Notes: generated by a model from the letters alone, not told the origin. Shown: positions 1-8,501, counted from the stretch's first letter. The stretch: DNA of 29,332 bases from Thermofilaceae archaeon (GCA_027027675.1 JALVKT010000118.1:1-29332), one strand, 5' to 3'. A program made the numbers and translations.

Positions 1-516
1 GAGGAGCGGGGCGTAGGCGTGGCCTGGCTCTCTAAGGACGTGGACAGCCGTTTCCTAGTGGAAACAGCAGCCGGCGGAGGGTGGATCAACGATGTCTCGG
101 TGCTTGACGAGGCATGGCATAGTAGGGGAGATGTGTATCTCAGCTTCTCCCCCGATAAGCCTGTGAAAAAGCCGTCGCAGCCCGTCGCTGACCCCGAGGT
201 GCTCGACGCCCTCTATGAGAAGTGGGGCGGCTACCTCGTGACTTACGTGAAGTTGGGGAGAGCGGGAGTGCCCCTCCAGGTGAGCGTCCCGGCTCGCATG
301 TCAAGCCTCCTCGACGCCATACTTTCAACTTTGAAGGCTATCCCCTCTACCAATGGTTACCCAAACCCCCTGGTCTACGTGCACCACCTGGCCGTGTTGA
401 AGAGGGAAGCCGCGGAGCTCGTTGCCAACACGCTGTGGCGCTCCGCCGAGGGCAAGGGTATAATTGAGCGGCTGCTAGCCCCTAAAGGCAGGGTTATGGT
501 CGGCCTTCCCGGGTGA
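1..516 (+). CDS. nurA: NurA nuclease, C-terminal part (5'-truncated by window edge)
   Basis: The reading frame is open from base 1 to the TGA at 514-516, giving 171 residues, so the true start lies outside the window; the internal GTG at 19 is not a credible start. NurA is a 5'-3' nuclease that works with the HerA translocase, Mre11 and Rad50 to resect DNA ends in hyperthermophilic archaea. The visible part carries family-like features: a YVKLGRAGVP segment followed by a hydrophobic strand, and near the end a GYPNPL segment followed by a helix containing HHLAVLKREA, which fits the final NurA motif. The N-terminal catalytic Asp motif is not in the window. The stop lies 6 bases before the herA ATG, and the last bases of nurA (GGTGA) double as the herA ribosome binding site, so the two are probably translated from one message. 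Confidence 0.85.
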   Translation, partial: EERGVGVAWLSKDVDSRFLVETAAGGGWINDVSVLDEAWHSRGDVYLSFSPDKPVKKPSQPVADPEVLDALYEKWGGYLVTYVKLGRAGVPLQVSVPARMSSLLDAILSTLKAIPSTNGYPNPLVYVHHLAVLKREAAELVANTLWRSAEGKGIIERLLAPKGRVMVGLPG

Positions 517-522
517 CCGTGT

Positions 523-2229
523 ATGAACGGGGAAGAGATAGGCAGGGTTGTAAGCGTTTACGGTAGAAACACTGTTAAAATAGCCGTCCCCACGGAAAAG
601 CTCCCCCTCGTGTCGAGGCATGGCACATATCTCAGGCTTTTAGATGTTGAGGGCAACCCGATCTACGCGATAACCGTCGGCTACTATATGAGAGACGAGA
701 TGTATGGGAGCGCCGGCATAGTGGAGCCCCTAAGGGGCTACGAGGATTTGGGCAAGGTTAGGAACGAGCTCACCGCCAAGCTTGTCGGGTACGTCGAGGA
801 TGGAAGGGTTGAGAAGGGCGTCAAATCTCCCCCTAAGCCGGGCAGCAAGGTTTACCTTGCCTCCGCCGAGGAGATGAAAGGCTTCATGGAGAAGGGTCTC
901 CTCGAGATAGGCGTGCTGTCGTGCAACCCCAGCGTTGGCTTCTCCCTTGACCTCGGGATGATGGCTTCAAGGCATCTAGCGGTGCTCGCCATGACCGGCG
1001 CGGGTAAGAGCAACACTGTAGCGGTGCTTCTCGCGCAGATACTTGAGAAGCTAGAGTACCCGAGGGTCCTAGTTATAGACACGCATAGCGAGTACGTACC
1101 CCTAGCCTCGCTAAACAGGGAAAAGGTTCACGTCTACGCCCCCAGCGGCAAGATAGCGGCCCTCATAAAGGAGAGGTACGGGGTAAGCCCCGAGGAGCTA
1201 GAAGTACCTCTATGGACGCTCGGCTTCGAAGAAGTCGCCGGGCTTCTGGGGCTCGACTTTAGAGCGTCCAAGCAGAGACTCCTCCTCTGGAGCATGCTGA
1301 GGGAAGTGCGCAGGAGAAAGTGGAGCGAGGCCTCGGCCGACGACCCAGTGTACTTTAGCCCAGAGGAGCTGCTTGAAGCCTCCAAGACCGCCCAGGGCGC
1401 TCAGCGCGGCGACGCGAAGTCGGCGGCCGACCTCTCGTTTAAGCTGGGCAGCTTCTTCGACAACCCCGACATGGACTTTATTACGCGCACCAGGAGCGAC
1501 GCGGAGATGTACGACGAGGAGGAGGGCGAGGAGCCGTATAGGAGCGGGCGGGTCTTCACGAAGGTCTATAAGAGGCTCTTCAGGCCCGGCGTCAACATAG
1601 TTGCCCTGGGCGGCCTACCGAGCGAGGTACAGGTATCCACGGTGTCGACGATACTCAAGGCCCTCTGGCGGATAGCTACGGCGCACGCGCAGGCGGGACA
1701 CCACATGCCCACGATGGTTTTCGTCGAGGAGGCCCACGTCTACGCGTCGGCGGGGAGAGAGCAGCCCTCAAAGGACATTTTGGAGAAGATAGCCAAGGAG
1801 GGTAGGAAGTTCGGCGTCGGGCTGGTGGTCGTGTCTCAGAGGCCACGCGAGCTTTCCCAGACACTCCTAGCCCAGTGCGGAACACTGGTAGCGCTTCGCA
1901 CCTCAAACCCGGAGGATCAGAGGCACATCATGAGAAGCATGGAGGACGTTATGGAGGAACTCGTTGACAGCCTTGCCGGCCTGAGCGTCGGCGAGGCCGT
2001 GGTTTCGGGGCCGGCGGCCCCGCTCCCGGCGGTTGTGAAGATACATCACTTCTCAGAGAAGTACGGTGTTGACCTCGGCGGTAAAGACGTGGATTGGAGG
2101 GAGGCGTGGTCTAAGGAGCCCCAGGAGGTCGACATTGTACCATACCTTTACACGCGGGCGCGGAGAGCCCTAGAGAAGAGGAGCGAGGAAAGCGGGGGGC
2201 TCCTAGAGTTCCTAGGGGGAGAAAAATAG
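523..2229 (+). CDS. herA: HerA DNA translocase/helicase
   Basis: This 568-residue protein has the length and layout of archaeal HerA, a hexameric FtsK/VirB4-type ATPase that translocates DNA and activates NurA during end resection. Residues 1 to about 90 form the beta-rich HAS-barrel. Walker A is TGAGKSN at 158-164. Walker B is MVFVEEAH at 398-405, with the usual Glu pair. An arginine-rich stretch with VVSQRPRELS follows, as in other HerA proteins. The ATG start is preceded at about 7 bases by GGTGA inside the end of nurA. The gene ends convergently, only two bases from the prs stop, leaving no room for a long 3' untranslated region. Nothing is missing or broken. Confidence 0.95.
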   Translation: MNGEEIGRVVSVYGRNTVKIAVPTEKLPLVSRHGTYLRLLDVEGNPIYAITVGYYMRDEMYGSAGIVEPLRGYEDLGKVRNELTAKLVGYVEDGRVEKGVKSPPKPGSKVYLASAEEMKGFMEKGLLEIGVLSCNPSVGFSLDLGMMASRHLAVLAMTGAGKSNTVAVLLAQILEKLEYPRVLVIDTHSEYVPLASLNREKVHVYAPSGKIAALIKERYGVSPEELEVPLWTLGFEEVAGLLGLDFRASKQRLLLWSMLREVRRRKWSEASADDPVYFSPEELLEASKTAQGAQRGDAKSAADLSFKLGSFFDNPDMDFITRTRSDAEMYDEEEGEEPYRSGRVFTKVYKRLFRPGVNIVALGGLPSEVQVSTVSTILKALWRIATAHAQAGHHMPTMVFVEEAHVYASAGREQPSKDILEKIAKEGRKFGVGLVVVSQRPRELSQTLLAQCGTLVALRTSNPEDQRHIMRSMEDVMEELVDSLAGLSVGEAVVSGPAAPLPAVVKIHHFSEKYGVDLGGKDVDWREAWSKEPQEVDIVPYLYTRARRALEKRSEESGGLLEFLGGEK

Positions 2230-2231
2230 GG

Positions 2232-3116
2232 CTATGCTATCTCCCCTAGAATCTCCCTCACCGCCTCGGCCAGCGAGGGAGCCACTGTTATCTTCGAGAC
2301 AGGTGAGGGAACCGTGTCCGTTGCGACAACCTCCTCTATCCCCGATGATAGGAGCCTGTCGAGCGCGCCCTTAACCATTACAGCGTGCGTGCAGGCAGCG
2401 TACACGTGTCTGGCGCCCGCCTCTAAGCTGTTCTTGGCTGCGAGCGCCATTGTCCCCCCGGTACTTATGATGTCGTCTACTATCACCACGTCCCTCCCCT
2501 CAACGCTCAGCTCCTTCGGCTTCACACGGACCTCGCCGGTCACGCGATCCCTCTCCTTTACGAGAAAGTCGTAGGGCGCGCCCAGCTCCCCCGCCACGAG
2601 CCTCGCCCTCTCAACGGCGCCTCTATCCGGCGCCAGGACGAGCGGGTCACGTAGCACGTCCCTAAAGTACCTTGCAACTTCCCTGTAAGGTATGACGTTC
2701 CTCCACGGCTGTTTGAACCATTCCTCTACCGCGTGTGGCTGGTGCACGTCCACAACTACTAGTGCATCCACCCCTAGGGCTTCTAGCGAGGAAAGAACTA
2801 TCCTCACGCTTATCGGCTCGCCCTCCAAGAAGCGCTTGTCCTGCCTGGCATAGGCGAGGTAGGGCACAGCTACGACTATGGGGGCGCCCCACTGGCTTAG
2901 GGCTTCCACAGCCATTAGGAGCTTCATGAGCCTCTTCTCCTGCGGACTGTAGGTAGAGGCTACGACTATAGCGGCACCCTCCGGCTTCTCAGGCACCCTC
3001 AGGTACTCCTCTCCGTCGGGGAAAGTCTTCGTCTCCATGGCAACATACCTGTCGCCGAGAAGCCGGGCTATCCGGGCGGCCAAACCGTTGCTCGAGTCAA
3101 AGCCGTATACCGTCAT
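2232..3116 (-). CDS. prs: Ribose-phosphate pyrophosphokinase (PRPP synthetase)
   Basis: This 294-residue enzyme makes 5-phosphoribosyl-1-pyrophosphate from ribose 5-phosphate and ATP for purine, pyrimidine and histidine synthesis. Seen in the sequence: the flexible-loop motif YARQDKRF at 89-96, DVHQPH at 123-128, PDRGA at 163-167, and the PRPP-binding loop VIVDDIISTGGT at 211-222. The length is typical of archaeal forms, slightly shorter than bacterial ones (about 315). hypF lies 33 bases upstream on the same strand, but a TATA box sits 25 bases before the ATG in that gap. prs therefore probably also has its own promoter and a leaderless transcript. Confidence 0.95.
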   Translation of the reverse strand: MTVYGFDSSNGLAARIARLLGDRYVAMETKTFPDGEEYLRVPEKPEGAAIVVASTYSPQEKRLMKLLMAVEALSQWGAPIVVAVPYLAYARQDKRFLEGEPISVRIVLSSLEALGVDALVVVDVHQPHAVEEWFKQPWRNVIPYREVARYFRDVLRDPLVLAPDRGAVERARLVAGELGAPYDFLVKERDRVTGEVRVKPKELSVEGRDVVIVDDIISTGGTMALAAKNSLEAGARHVYAACTHAVMVKGALDRLLSSGIEEVVATDTVPSPVSKITVAPSLAEAVREILGEIA

Positions 3117-3134
3117 CGTGTGGCATACGCCTAG

Positions 3135-3146
3135 CCCATATAAAAC
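3135..3146 (-). promoter_or_regulatory. TATA box of prs
   Basis: On the minus strand the hypF-prs gap contains TTTTATATGG, centred about 25 bases before the prs ATG. Archaeal initiation falls 24-27 bases after the TATA centre, so transcription should begin at or next to the start codon (leaderless). The promoter call is inference from position and sequence. Confidence 0.6.
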
Positions 3147-3149
3147 CGG

Positions 3150-5423
3150 TTACTGCCTCTCATGGGCCTCGAGGCGCAGCGCCGCGTATATCTGGCCAGC
3201 CGATATCCCCCCGTCCCCCGGCGGCAGCCTACGGGGTAAAACAACGTTTTCGCGGCCGAAGAGGTCACGCAGAGCCTTCACGATTATAGTGTTCACCGCT
3301 GCGCCGCCGGACACTAAAACCTTCCTGGCCCCTGCCTCTAACGCGATTTCACCCAGCCTGCGTGAAGCCAGGTACTGAGCGGTATACGCTAAGTCTCTGA
3401 GACCGAACCTCGACCTGTAATCCTCCAGCCTTAGCAGAAAGTCGCGTGTAAGTACTAATCCACCCTCCCTCTCGATGAGTCTCTCGCCGGCGAGACTGCC
3501 GCCGAGACCGGCCTCTTCCAGCCTGATTGCAGGCTCGCCCTCATAGCTCCTCTCCCAGCACACTCCTAGGGAGGCGCTCACAGCGTCCAGGAAGCGGCCC
3601 ATACTCGTTGCTCTAGGCGCTCCGCCGGCCTGCCTCAACGCTACGCCGAGCTCCGCGGCTCCTCCGGGAAGCCTCTCCTGGAGCCTCCTCCTCTTGGCTT
3701 CACGCATGCCCTCATCCAGGCCCAGCTCCTCCGAGAGGAGCCCGGCGACTATGCGTGCAGGGTAGCGCGTAGCCCTGTCTCCCCCGGGGAGCGGAAGCTC
3801 CTCTAGATGTCCGAGCCGCTCATAGCCCCCAGGATACACGTGTAGAACCTCTCCGCCCCATATTTTCCCGTCAACCCCGTAGCCTACGCCGTCGACAGCT
3901 ATGCCGTAGGCCTCATCCAGGCCCTGCTCAGCCATAACAGCGGCTATGTGCGCGACGTGGTGCTGCACCCTCAGAGGCTCTTCGCCGCATCGCGCCGCCT
4001 CTTCCAGAGCGAGCCTGGAGGTGAGGTATGTTGGGTGAAGGTCGCATATCCTTGGCGCCTCGCAGTCGTCGACGCCATAGTTTTCCCTTAAAAACCTGAG
4101 CGCCTCCTCTAGGAACTCGAGCGTCTCAACGTTTTCGACGTCGCCTATGTGCTGCGTAGGTATTATGTACTTCTCGACGGAAACAGCGCCTGTAACGTTG
4201 AGCATCGCTCCATAGGCCACGGCTTTCCCCAGGGGCTTGTCAACCTCGACCCAGGTGGGCGCGTACCCCCTGCTCCTCCTGAGAAATGTGGGAGTGCCGT
4301 CTGTAAACCGGATAACGCTGTCGTCCGCCCTGTTCACGATCTCCCTGTTATGCACTAGAAAGTAGTCCGCCACTCCCCTCAGGGTTTGTAGGGCCTCATC
4401 GATGCTCTTCGCCAGGGGGCGCCCACTCATGTTGCCGCTCGTCATTACGAGGAAGCCGTCCCTCGTCTCCGAGAGAAGCAGGTAGTGCAGCGGCGTGTAC
4501 GGCAGCATAACCCCTATCGTGTTCAGGCCCGGAGCCACCTCCTCCGCCACTAGGCCTCTCCTACGGGGGAGCACCAGTATGGGCCTCTGGGGGCTCTTAA
4601 GCAGCTCCTCAGCCTCAGCGTCCACGACAGCTATACGCCGGGCCACATCGATGTTAAGCGCCATCACCGCGAAGGGCTTCCTCCCCCTCTTCTTCCTCCT
4701 CCTAAGCTCCTCTACAACGTCGCCGTCGCTTGCCAGTGATGCAAGGTGGAAGCCGCCGAGGCCCCTCACAGCGACGATTCCGCCTTCGTCGATGAGCTTT
4801 GCCGCCTCCACGAGGGGGTCGGCTGTTCTGACGGGCGACCCTCGAGAGTCTAGGAGGTAGAGCTGGGGGCCACATCGGGGGCAGCTTATACCCTGTATGT
4901 GGAAACGCCTCGTATTGGCCGGGTCGGAGTACTCCCTGCGGCACTCCGAGCAGAGGGGGAAGCTTGCCATGGAGGTGTTCTCCCTGTCATAGGGAGCCCT
5001 CCTGATAACCGTGAAGCGGGGGCCGCACCAAGCGCAGCTATGGAACGCGTAGCGGTACCACCTGGACGTGGGGTCCAATACTTCCCTCAAGCAGTGCTCG
5101 CACACCCCCAGGTCCGGCGGTATCATAGAGACCATTGTTCTCTGAGACCCGCTTTTCCGGATCGCGAATCCTTGGAAGCCGCGGGGCTCCACCCTCTCCA
5201 CGGAGACGTTCTCTATAACGGCCGCCGGCGGCGCCTCATCTCTTAAGAGGCGCAGGAACTCTTTGAGCCGGGCCTCTCCCCCCTCAACCCAGATTTCCAC
5301 CTCGGAGCCTCCAAGGTTCTCCACGTACCCATTAAGGCCGAGCTTCGATGCTAAGCGGTAAATGAAGGGGCGGAACCCCACCCCCTGCACTATACCTGTC
5401 ACGCGAACCCTGAAGGCAATCAT
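3150..5423 (-). CDS. hypF: Carbamoyltransferase HypF, [NiFe]-hydrogenase maturation
   Basis: HypF uses carbamoyl phosphate and ATP to carbamoylate the C-terminal Cys of HypE, the precursor of the cyanide ligands of [NiFe] hydrogenases. The 757 residues show the full domain order. There is an N-terminal acylphosphatase domain (TGIVQGVGFRPF at 9-20). Four Cys pairs of the zinc fingers follow at 108/111, 130/133, 158/161 and 181/184; the last spacer is 19 rather than the more usual 18 residues. Next come a YrdC-like domain and a Kae1-like domain with QHHVAH near 487 and VSGGAAVNT near the C-terminus. No other hyp or hydrogenase gene is in the window, so its clients lie elsewhere. The ATG at 5423 places the acylphosphatase motif at the usual distance from the N-terminus. 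Confidence 0.95.
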   Translation of the reverse strand: MIAFRVRVTGIVQGVGFRPFIYRLASKLGLNGYVENLGGSEVEIWVEGGEARLKEFLRLLRDEAPPAAVIENVSVERVEPRGFQGFAIRKSGSQRTMVSMIPPDLGVCEHCLREVLDPTSRWYRYAFHSCAWCGPRFTVIRRAPYDRENTSMASFPLCSECRREYSDPANTRRFHIQGISCPRCGPQLYLLDSRGSPVRTADPLVEAAKLIDEGGIVAVRGLGGFHLASLASDGDVVEELRRRKKRGRKPFAVMALNIDVARRIAVVDAEAEELLKSPQRPILVLPRRRGLVAEEVAPGLNTIGVMLPYTPLHYLLLSETRDGFLVMTSGNMSGRPLAKSIDEALQTLRGVADYFLVHNREIVNRADDSVIRFTDGTPTFLRRSRGYAPTWVEVDKPLGKAVAYGAMLNVTGAVSVEKYIIPTQHIGDVENVETLEFLEEALRFLRENYGVDDCEAPRICDLHPTYLTSRLALEEAARCGEEPLRVQHHVAHIAAVMAEQGLDEAYGIAVDGVGYGVDGKIWGGEVLHVYPGGYERLGHLEELPLPGGDRATRYPARIVAGLLSEELGLDEGMREAKRRRLQERLPGGAAELGVALRQAGGAPRATSMGRFLDAVSASLGVCWERSYEGEPAIRLEEAGLGGSLAGERLIEREGGLVLTRDFLLRLEDYRSRFGLRDLAYTAQYLASRRLGEIALEAGARKVLVSGGAAVNTIIVKALRDLFGRENVVLPRRLPPGDGGISAGQIYAALRLEAHERQ

Positions 5424-5510
5424 CGGTACGCCCCAGGTAACGCTCCGCCAGCCCTATCCCTCTTAGAGCGGCTAAAGCCGTTATTATCGATTCCCCAGCC
5501 TGCCACGCGT

Positions 5511-5520
5511 CCTTTATTAG
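5511..5520 (+). promoter_or_regulatory. Probable TATA box of the M28 peptidase gene
   Basis: CTTTATTAG lies about 26 bases before the GTG start at 5542, the spacing expected for a leaderless archaeal transcript. The sequence is a moderate match only. Confidence 0.4.
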
Positions 5521-5541
5521 GGGCAAGCCCTAGGGAGACAC

Positions 5542-6771
5542 GTGTTCGACCCAAGCTACGCGGCATCGCTCGCCGCGAGGCTAGCTGAGAAGCCGAGGTT
5601 CACGGGCACCCCGGGGGAGAGGAGGGGCGCCGAGATAATATCTGGGGAGCTCAAAGCCGCCGGATACGACGTGCGGCGTGAGGGCTTCAGGGTTGAAACG
5701 TACCGTGTCGTCGAGGCCCGCCTCGAGTCGCTTAACCCTTCATTTAAGGTGCCTTGCAGCCCGGTGGGCTTTAGCGGCGAGACTGGCGAGGAGGGGGTTG
5801 AGGGGGATCTCGTATACATTGAGGGGGCAGACCCCGCCCTTCTGCCCTCGCAGAGCGGATGGATCGGGCTGTCCTCGGTGAGGCCTGGCAAGGAGGAGTG
5901 GAGAGAGCTTGTAGGCAAGGCGTCCGGCCTCGTAATCGCGGAGTCGAATGCGTGCAGGCTCCCCAGCCACGTCTCCATCCCGTACGAGTGGCGCGAGAAG
6001 TACGGAAGCCTTCCAGCAGTATACGTGAGCTACAGCGACGCCTACCGCCTGCTAGGCTCTAAGCGTGTCAGGCTTGTCCTCAGGCAGGAGTATCGCCGCA
6101 GCCTCGCGTTTAACATTGTAGCTGAGAAACGCGGCTACAAGTACCCCGACGAGGTGATACTTGTGACAGCTCACTACGACAGCGTCAGGGGCGTGAGAGG
6201 GGCCATTGACAACGCTGGCGGCGCGGCATTCGCCGTTGCCCTCGCCAGGGCGCTCGCCCAGGGAGAGTTTAAGAGAACCCTAAGGGTCGCGTTGTTCTCC
6301 GGAGAGGAGCTTGGGCTTAGGGGGAGCCAGGCATACGTGAAGAAACACCGGGATGAGCTTGGGGAGATCAAGCTAGTAGTAAACCTTGACGTGCACGGGG
6401 ACGCTATCGGCAGGAACGCGTCCGTCGTCACGGGGCCCAAAGAGCTGCGCAACTACGTAGAGTCCAAGGCCAAGATAGCGGGCCTCAACCTCCAGGTCTC
6501 CGAAAACGTGATGAGCAGTGACGGCACAAGCTTCGCCCAGGAGGACATCCCGGCGCTCAACTTCTACCGTAGCTGCGGCACAGGGGTGTACATGCACACT
6601 ATACGGGACAACGGCCGCTTCATATCGGAGCAGGGATACGCCCTAATAGGCCCCTTCGTAGAGGCCCTGCTCAGAGAACTCCTCGACGCCGAGAAGCTGC
6701 CCTTCAAGAGGGAAGTGCCCAGCGACCTGAAAAAGAAGGTTGACGAGTACTTCAGCCGTTGGCGCGTCTAG
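5542..6771 (+). CDS. M28-family zinc aminopeptidase
   Basis: This 409-residue protein has the co-catalytic two-zinc site of M28 peptidases: H211 and D213 in HYDS, D223 in GAIDNAGG, E255/E256 in SGEELG, D283 in NLDVHGD and H352 in YMHT. There is no signal peptide or membrane segment, so it probably acts in the cytosol, releasing N-terminal amino acids from peptides. The region before residue 200 is compatible with an inserted PA-like domain, as in many M28 members. The GTG at 5542 is the only start available, because an in-frame TAG lies at 5518-5520. A weak TATA-like sequence about 26 bases upstream suggests a leaderless message. The exact substrate cannot be read from the sequence. The stop overlaps the thiI stop in a shared CTAG. 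Confidence 0.9.
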   Translation: MFDPSYAASLAARLAEKPRFTGTPGERRGAEIISGELKAAGYDVRREGFRVETYRVVEARLESLNPSFKVPCSPVGFSGETGEEGVEGDLVYIEGADPALLPSQSGWIGLSSVRPGKEEWRELVGKASGLVIAESNACRLPSHVSIPYEWREKYGSLPAVYVSYSDAYRLLGSKRVRLVLRQEYRRSLAFNIVAEKRGYKYPDEVILVTAHYDSVRGVRGAIDNAGGAAFAVALARALAQGEFKRTLRVALFSGEELGLRGSQAYVKKHRDELGEIKLVVNLDVHGDAIGRNASVVTGPKELRNYVESKAKIAGLNLQVSENVMSSDGTSFAQEDIPALNFYRSCGTGVYMHTIRDNGRFISEQGYALIGPFVEALLRELLDAEKLPFKREVPSDLKKKVDEYFSRWRV

Positions 6772-8222
6772 CCCCCTCTTTTTAGCAGCCTTTTTGCCCT
6801 CCGTATGCCTCCCCGGAGGCTGTACGCGTTATAGCCCTGCCTTCTCAGGTAGAGAGCCGCTTCACGGCTGAGCGCCCCCTCGTCGCACACAAAGACGTAC
6901 GTCTTATCCTTCTCGAACCCCACACGCCCCTCGAAGATTTCGCTAAACTCGGCGTGCACGCTCCCGGGAAGGTGCCACTTCAAATACTTCGCTTTCGGCC
7001 TCAGATCGACTATCACGCTTCCAGGGGGAGGCTCGTCGACCTCAATGCCCTCCAGGCCCGGCGTCTCCCCCAGCCCCCTGAGATCGATCTTCTCAATGTT
7101 TTCCATGGCTTCCTCGAGGAGGCGGGGAGGCAGCTTTTCCTCTTCCTTCTCAACGTCTTCTAGGCGGGCGTGGGTCGCGGGCCTCGCTGAAAATGCGCCG
7201 CAGTACTCCTTCACGAGGGACGAGTACTGGTAGGTTCCGATCTCACGGGCCACCGCCACAATGTCGTCCTTGTCCATCCCTATTAGAGGCCTGAACACGG
7301 GCAGGGAGACCGCCGCCTCGGTCACCCTAAGGTTCGTCATAGTCTGCGACGACACCTGGCCCAGACTTTCACCTGTAACTATTGCTTCAGCGCCGACGCG
7401 GCCCGCAAGCATCTCGGCACCCCTGTATATAGCCCTCTTAAACACTATGTGGACGAGGCTTCCCTTCACCCGCTCAGCAATAGCCCTCATAGCGGCGCTG
7501 AAATCCACCACGTACAGCCTCTGCCTGTACCCGTAGCTCCACCGTGAAGCTAGAGCCCTTGCAACGGGGAGCACCGCCCTCAGGTACGCCTCCCCGCCAA
7601 CGTTGAAGAACAGGAGGTCAACCCGCGCCCCCCGCCTCATAACGTACCATGCTGCCACGGGAGAGTCATGGCCCCCCGAGAACAGGGCCAACGCCCTACC
7701 CTCGCTTCCAATGGGGAGGCCGCCGTACCCCGGAATCACGTCCGTGTAAAAGTATGCCTTTTTACCCCTAACCTCCACATAAGCCGTAACCTCGGGGCTC
7801 GAAAGGTCAACCTTGGACCCATACTTTAGGAGACGTTCTCCAAGCATCCGCTCAACATCGAGCGAAGTAAAGCCCTCAGCCCAGCTCCTCCTAGCACGGA
7901 CAGCAAACCTCTTACCCTCAACCCTCCCGGAAAAGTATTCCTCAGCCTTCTCCAGGAGGTCTTCCAGCCCCCCATATTCAACCTCCAGAGCCGGCGACAG
8001 GCTCTTTACGCCGAAGACCCTCCTAAGGACGCCGGCCGCCCCCGCTTCGGCATAGACGTAAAGCCTTCCCCACCCCCTCTTTACCTCGCCGCTGAAGCCC
8101 TCGCTTCGCAGCGCGTCCCTCAGGTTCCTTGCGAGCAGCTTGTCGAACCAGACCCTTGTGCCCCTGCTTTTAACCGTGTACTCGCCCGGCCTAACAAGTA
8201 TTACGTCTACGCCACCAGACAC
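6768..8222 (-). CDS. thiI: tRNA 4-thiouridine synthetase ThiI with C-terminal rhodanese domain
   Basis: ThiI adenylates U8 of tRNA and replaces its oxygen with sulfur; in some organisms it also feeds thiamine thiazole synthesis. The 484 residues show a ferredoxin-like and THUMP region (1 to about 165), a PP-loop SGGHDS at 182-187, the conserved catalytic-partner Cys at 341 in EYCGAF, and a rhodanese domain from about 395 with its active-site Cys at 446 in VCDEGA. Both cysteines needed for persulfide transfer are therefore present, as in the E. coli enzyme (C344 and C456). The GTG at 8222 is the first usable start because an in-frame TAA lies just upstream. A TATA element centred 25 bases away implies a leaderless transcript. 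Confidence 0.95.
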   Translation of the reverse strand: MSGGVDVILVRPGEYTVKSRGTRVWFDKLLARNLRDALRSEGFSGEVKRGWGRLYVYAEAGAAGVLRRVFGVKSLSPALEVEYGGLEDLLEKAEEYFSGRVEGKRFAVRARRSWAEGFTSLDVERMLGERLLKYGSKVDLSSPEVTAYVEVRGKKAYFYTDVIPGYGGLPIGSEGRALALFSGGHDSPVAAWYVMRRGARVDLLFFNVGGEAYLRAVLPVARALASRWSYGYRQRLYVVDFSAAMRAIAERVKGSLVHIVFKRAIYRGAEMLAGRVGAEAIVTGESLGQVSSQTMTNLRVTEAAVSLPVFRPLIGMDKDDIVAVAREIGTYQYSSLVKEYCGAFSARPATHARLEDVEKEEEKLPPRLLEEAMENIEKIDLRGLGETPGLEGIEVDEPPPGSVIVDLRPKAKYLKWHLPGSVHAEFSEIFEGRVGFEKDKTYVFVCDEGALSREAALYLRRQGYNAYSLRGGIRRAKRLLKRGG

Positions 8223-8243
8223 GGGTTATCTTAAGCATCACCG

Positions 8244-8252
8244 TAATATAAC
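8244..8252. promoter_or_regulatory. Shared bidirectional TATA element between thiI and a small membrane protein gene
   Basis: TAATATAAC lies between two divergent genes. Its centre is 25 bases from the thiI GTG (8222, minus strand) and about 27 bases from the ATG of the small gene (8275, plus strand). Read on either strand it resembles a TATA box (TTATATTA or TAATATAA). One TBP site may therefore serve both genes, both leaderless. The spacing is seen; the dual use is inference. Confidence 0.5.
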
Positions 8253-8274
8253 GCGTCCTCTACCCGTTAAATCG

Positions 8275-8424
8275 ATGGAGATAGTACTGAGCTTCGCGGA
8301 GTTCGTGGGCCTCGTGCTCGGCGGCATAGCCCTGATAATGCTCCTCATAATATTCGCGATAGAGTATAGAAACTGGCGGGCGAGGAGGCAGACCAGCAAA
8401 ATAATAGTCCCAGCCAGGCGCTAA
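8275..8424 (+). CDS. Small single-span membrane protein, 49 residues
   Basis: This short gene begins at the ATG at 8275 and ends at TAA. The product has an acidic N-terminus (MEIVLSFAEF), one strongly hydrophobic segment from about residue 10 to 29, then a basic tail rich in Arg and Lys ending PARR. The positive-inside rule puts the C-terminus in the cytoplasm. Support for reality comes from the membrane-protein composition and a TATA element about 27 bases before the ATG; longer in-frame starts upstream would lie inside thiI or the promoter. No family is recognised. It is followed within six bases by the first C/D box sRNA, which may be co-transcribed or use an internal promoter (AAAATAATAG near 8398-8407). 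Confidence 0.6.
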   Translation: MEIVLSFAEFVGLVLGGIALIMLLIIFAIEYRNWRARRQTSKIIVPARR

Positions 8425-8430
8425 GAAAAC

Positions 8431-8498
8431 CGGGGCCGTGAAGAACTCAGGCGGCACCGAGGAGGGATGAGGAGGCCTGCATCGCCGCAGAGCCCCCT
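8431..8498 (+). ncRNA. C/D box sRNA 1 (degenerate boxes)
   Basis: The element has an end-pairing stem (GGGGC at 8432-8436 with GCCCC at 8492-8496) enclosing box-like motifs in the correct order: C box GTGAAGA (8438-8444), a 12-base guide, D' box CCGA (8457-8460), a 3-base spacer, C' box GGGATGA (8464-8470), a 17-base guide region, and D box CAGA (8488-8491). Archaeal C/D sRNAs assemble with L7Ae, Nop5 and fibrillarin to guide ribose 2'-O-methylation of rRNA or tRNA. C, D', C' and D all deviate from consensus, so the call rests mainly on the layout and its likeness to the better element just downstream, which shares the stem, the C box and the preceding AAAAC. Targets are not identified. Confidence 0.55.
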
Positions 8499-8501
8499 CT
8501 A

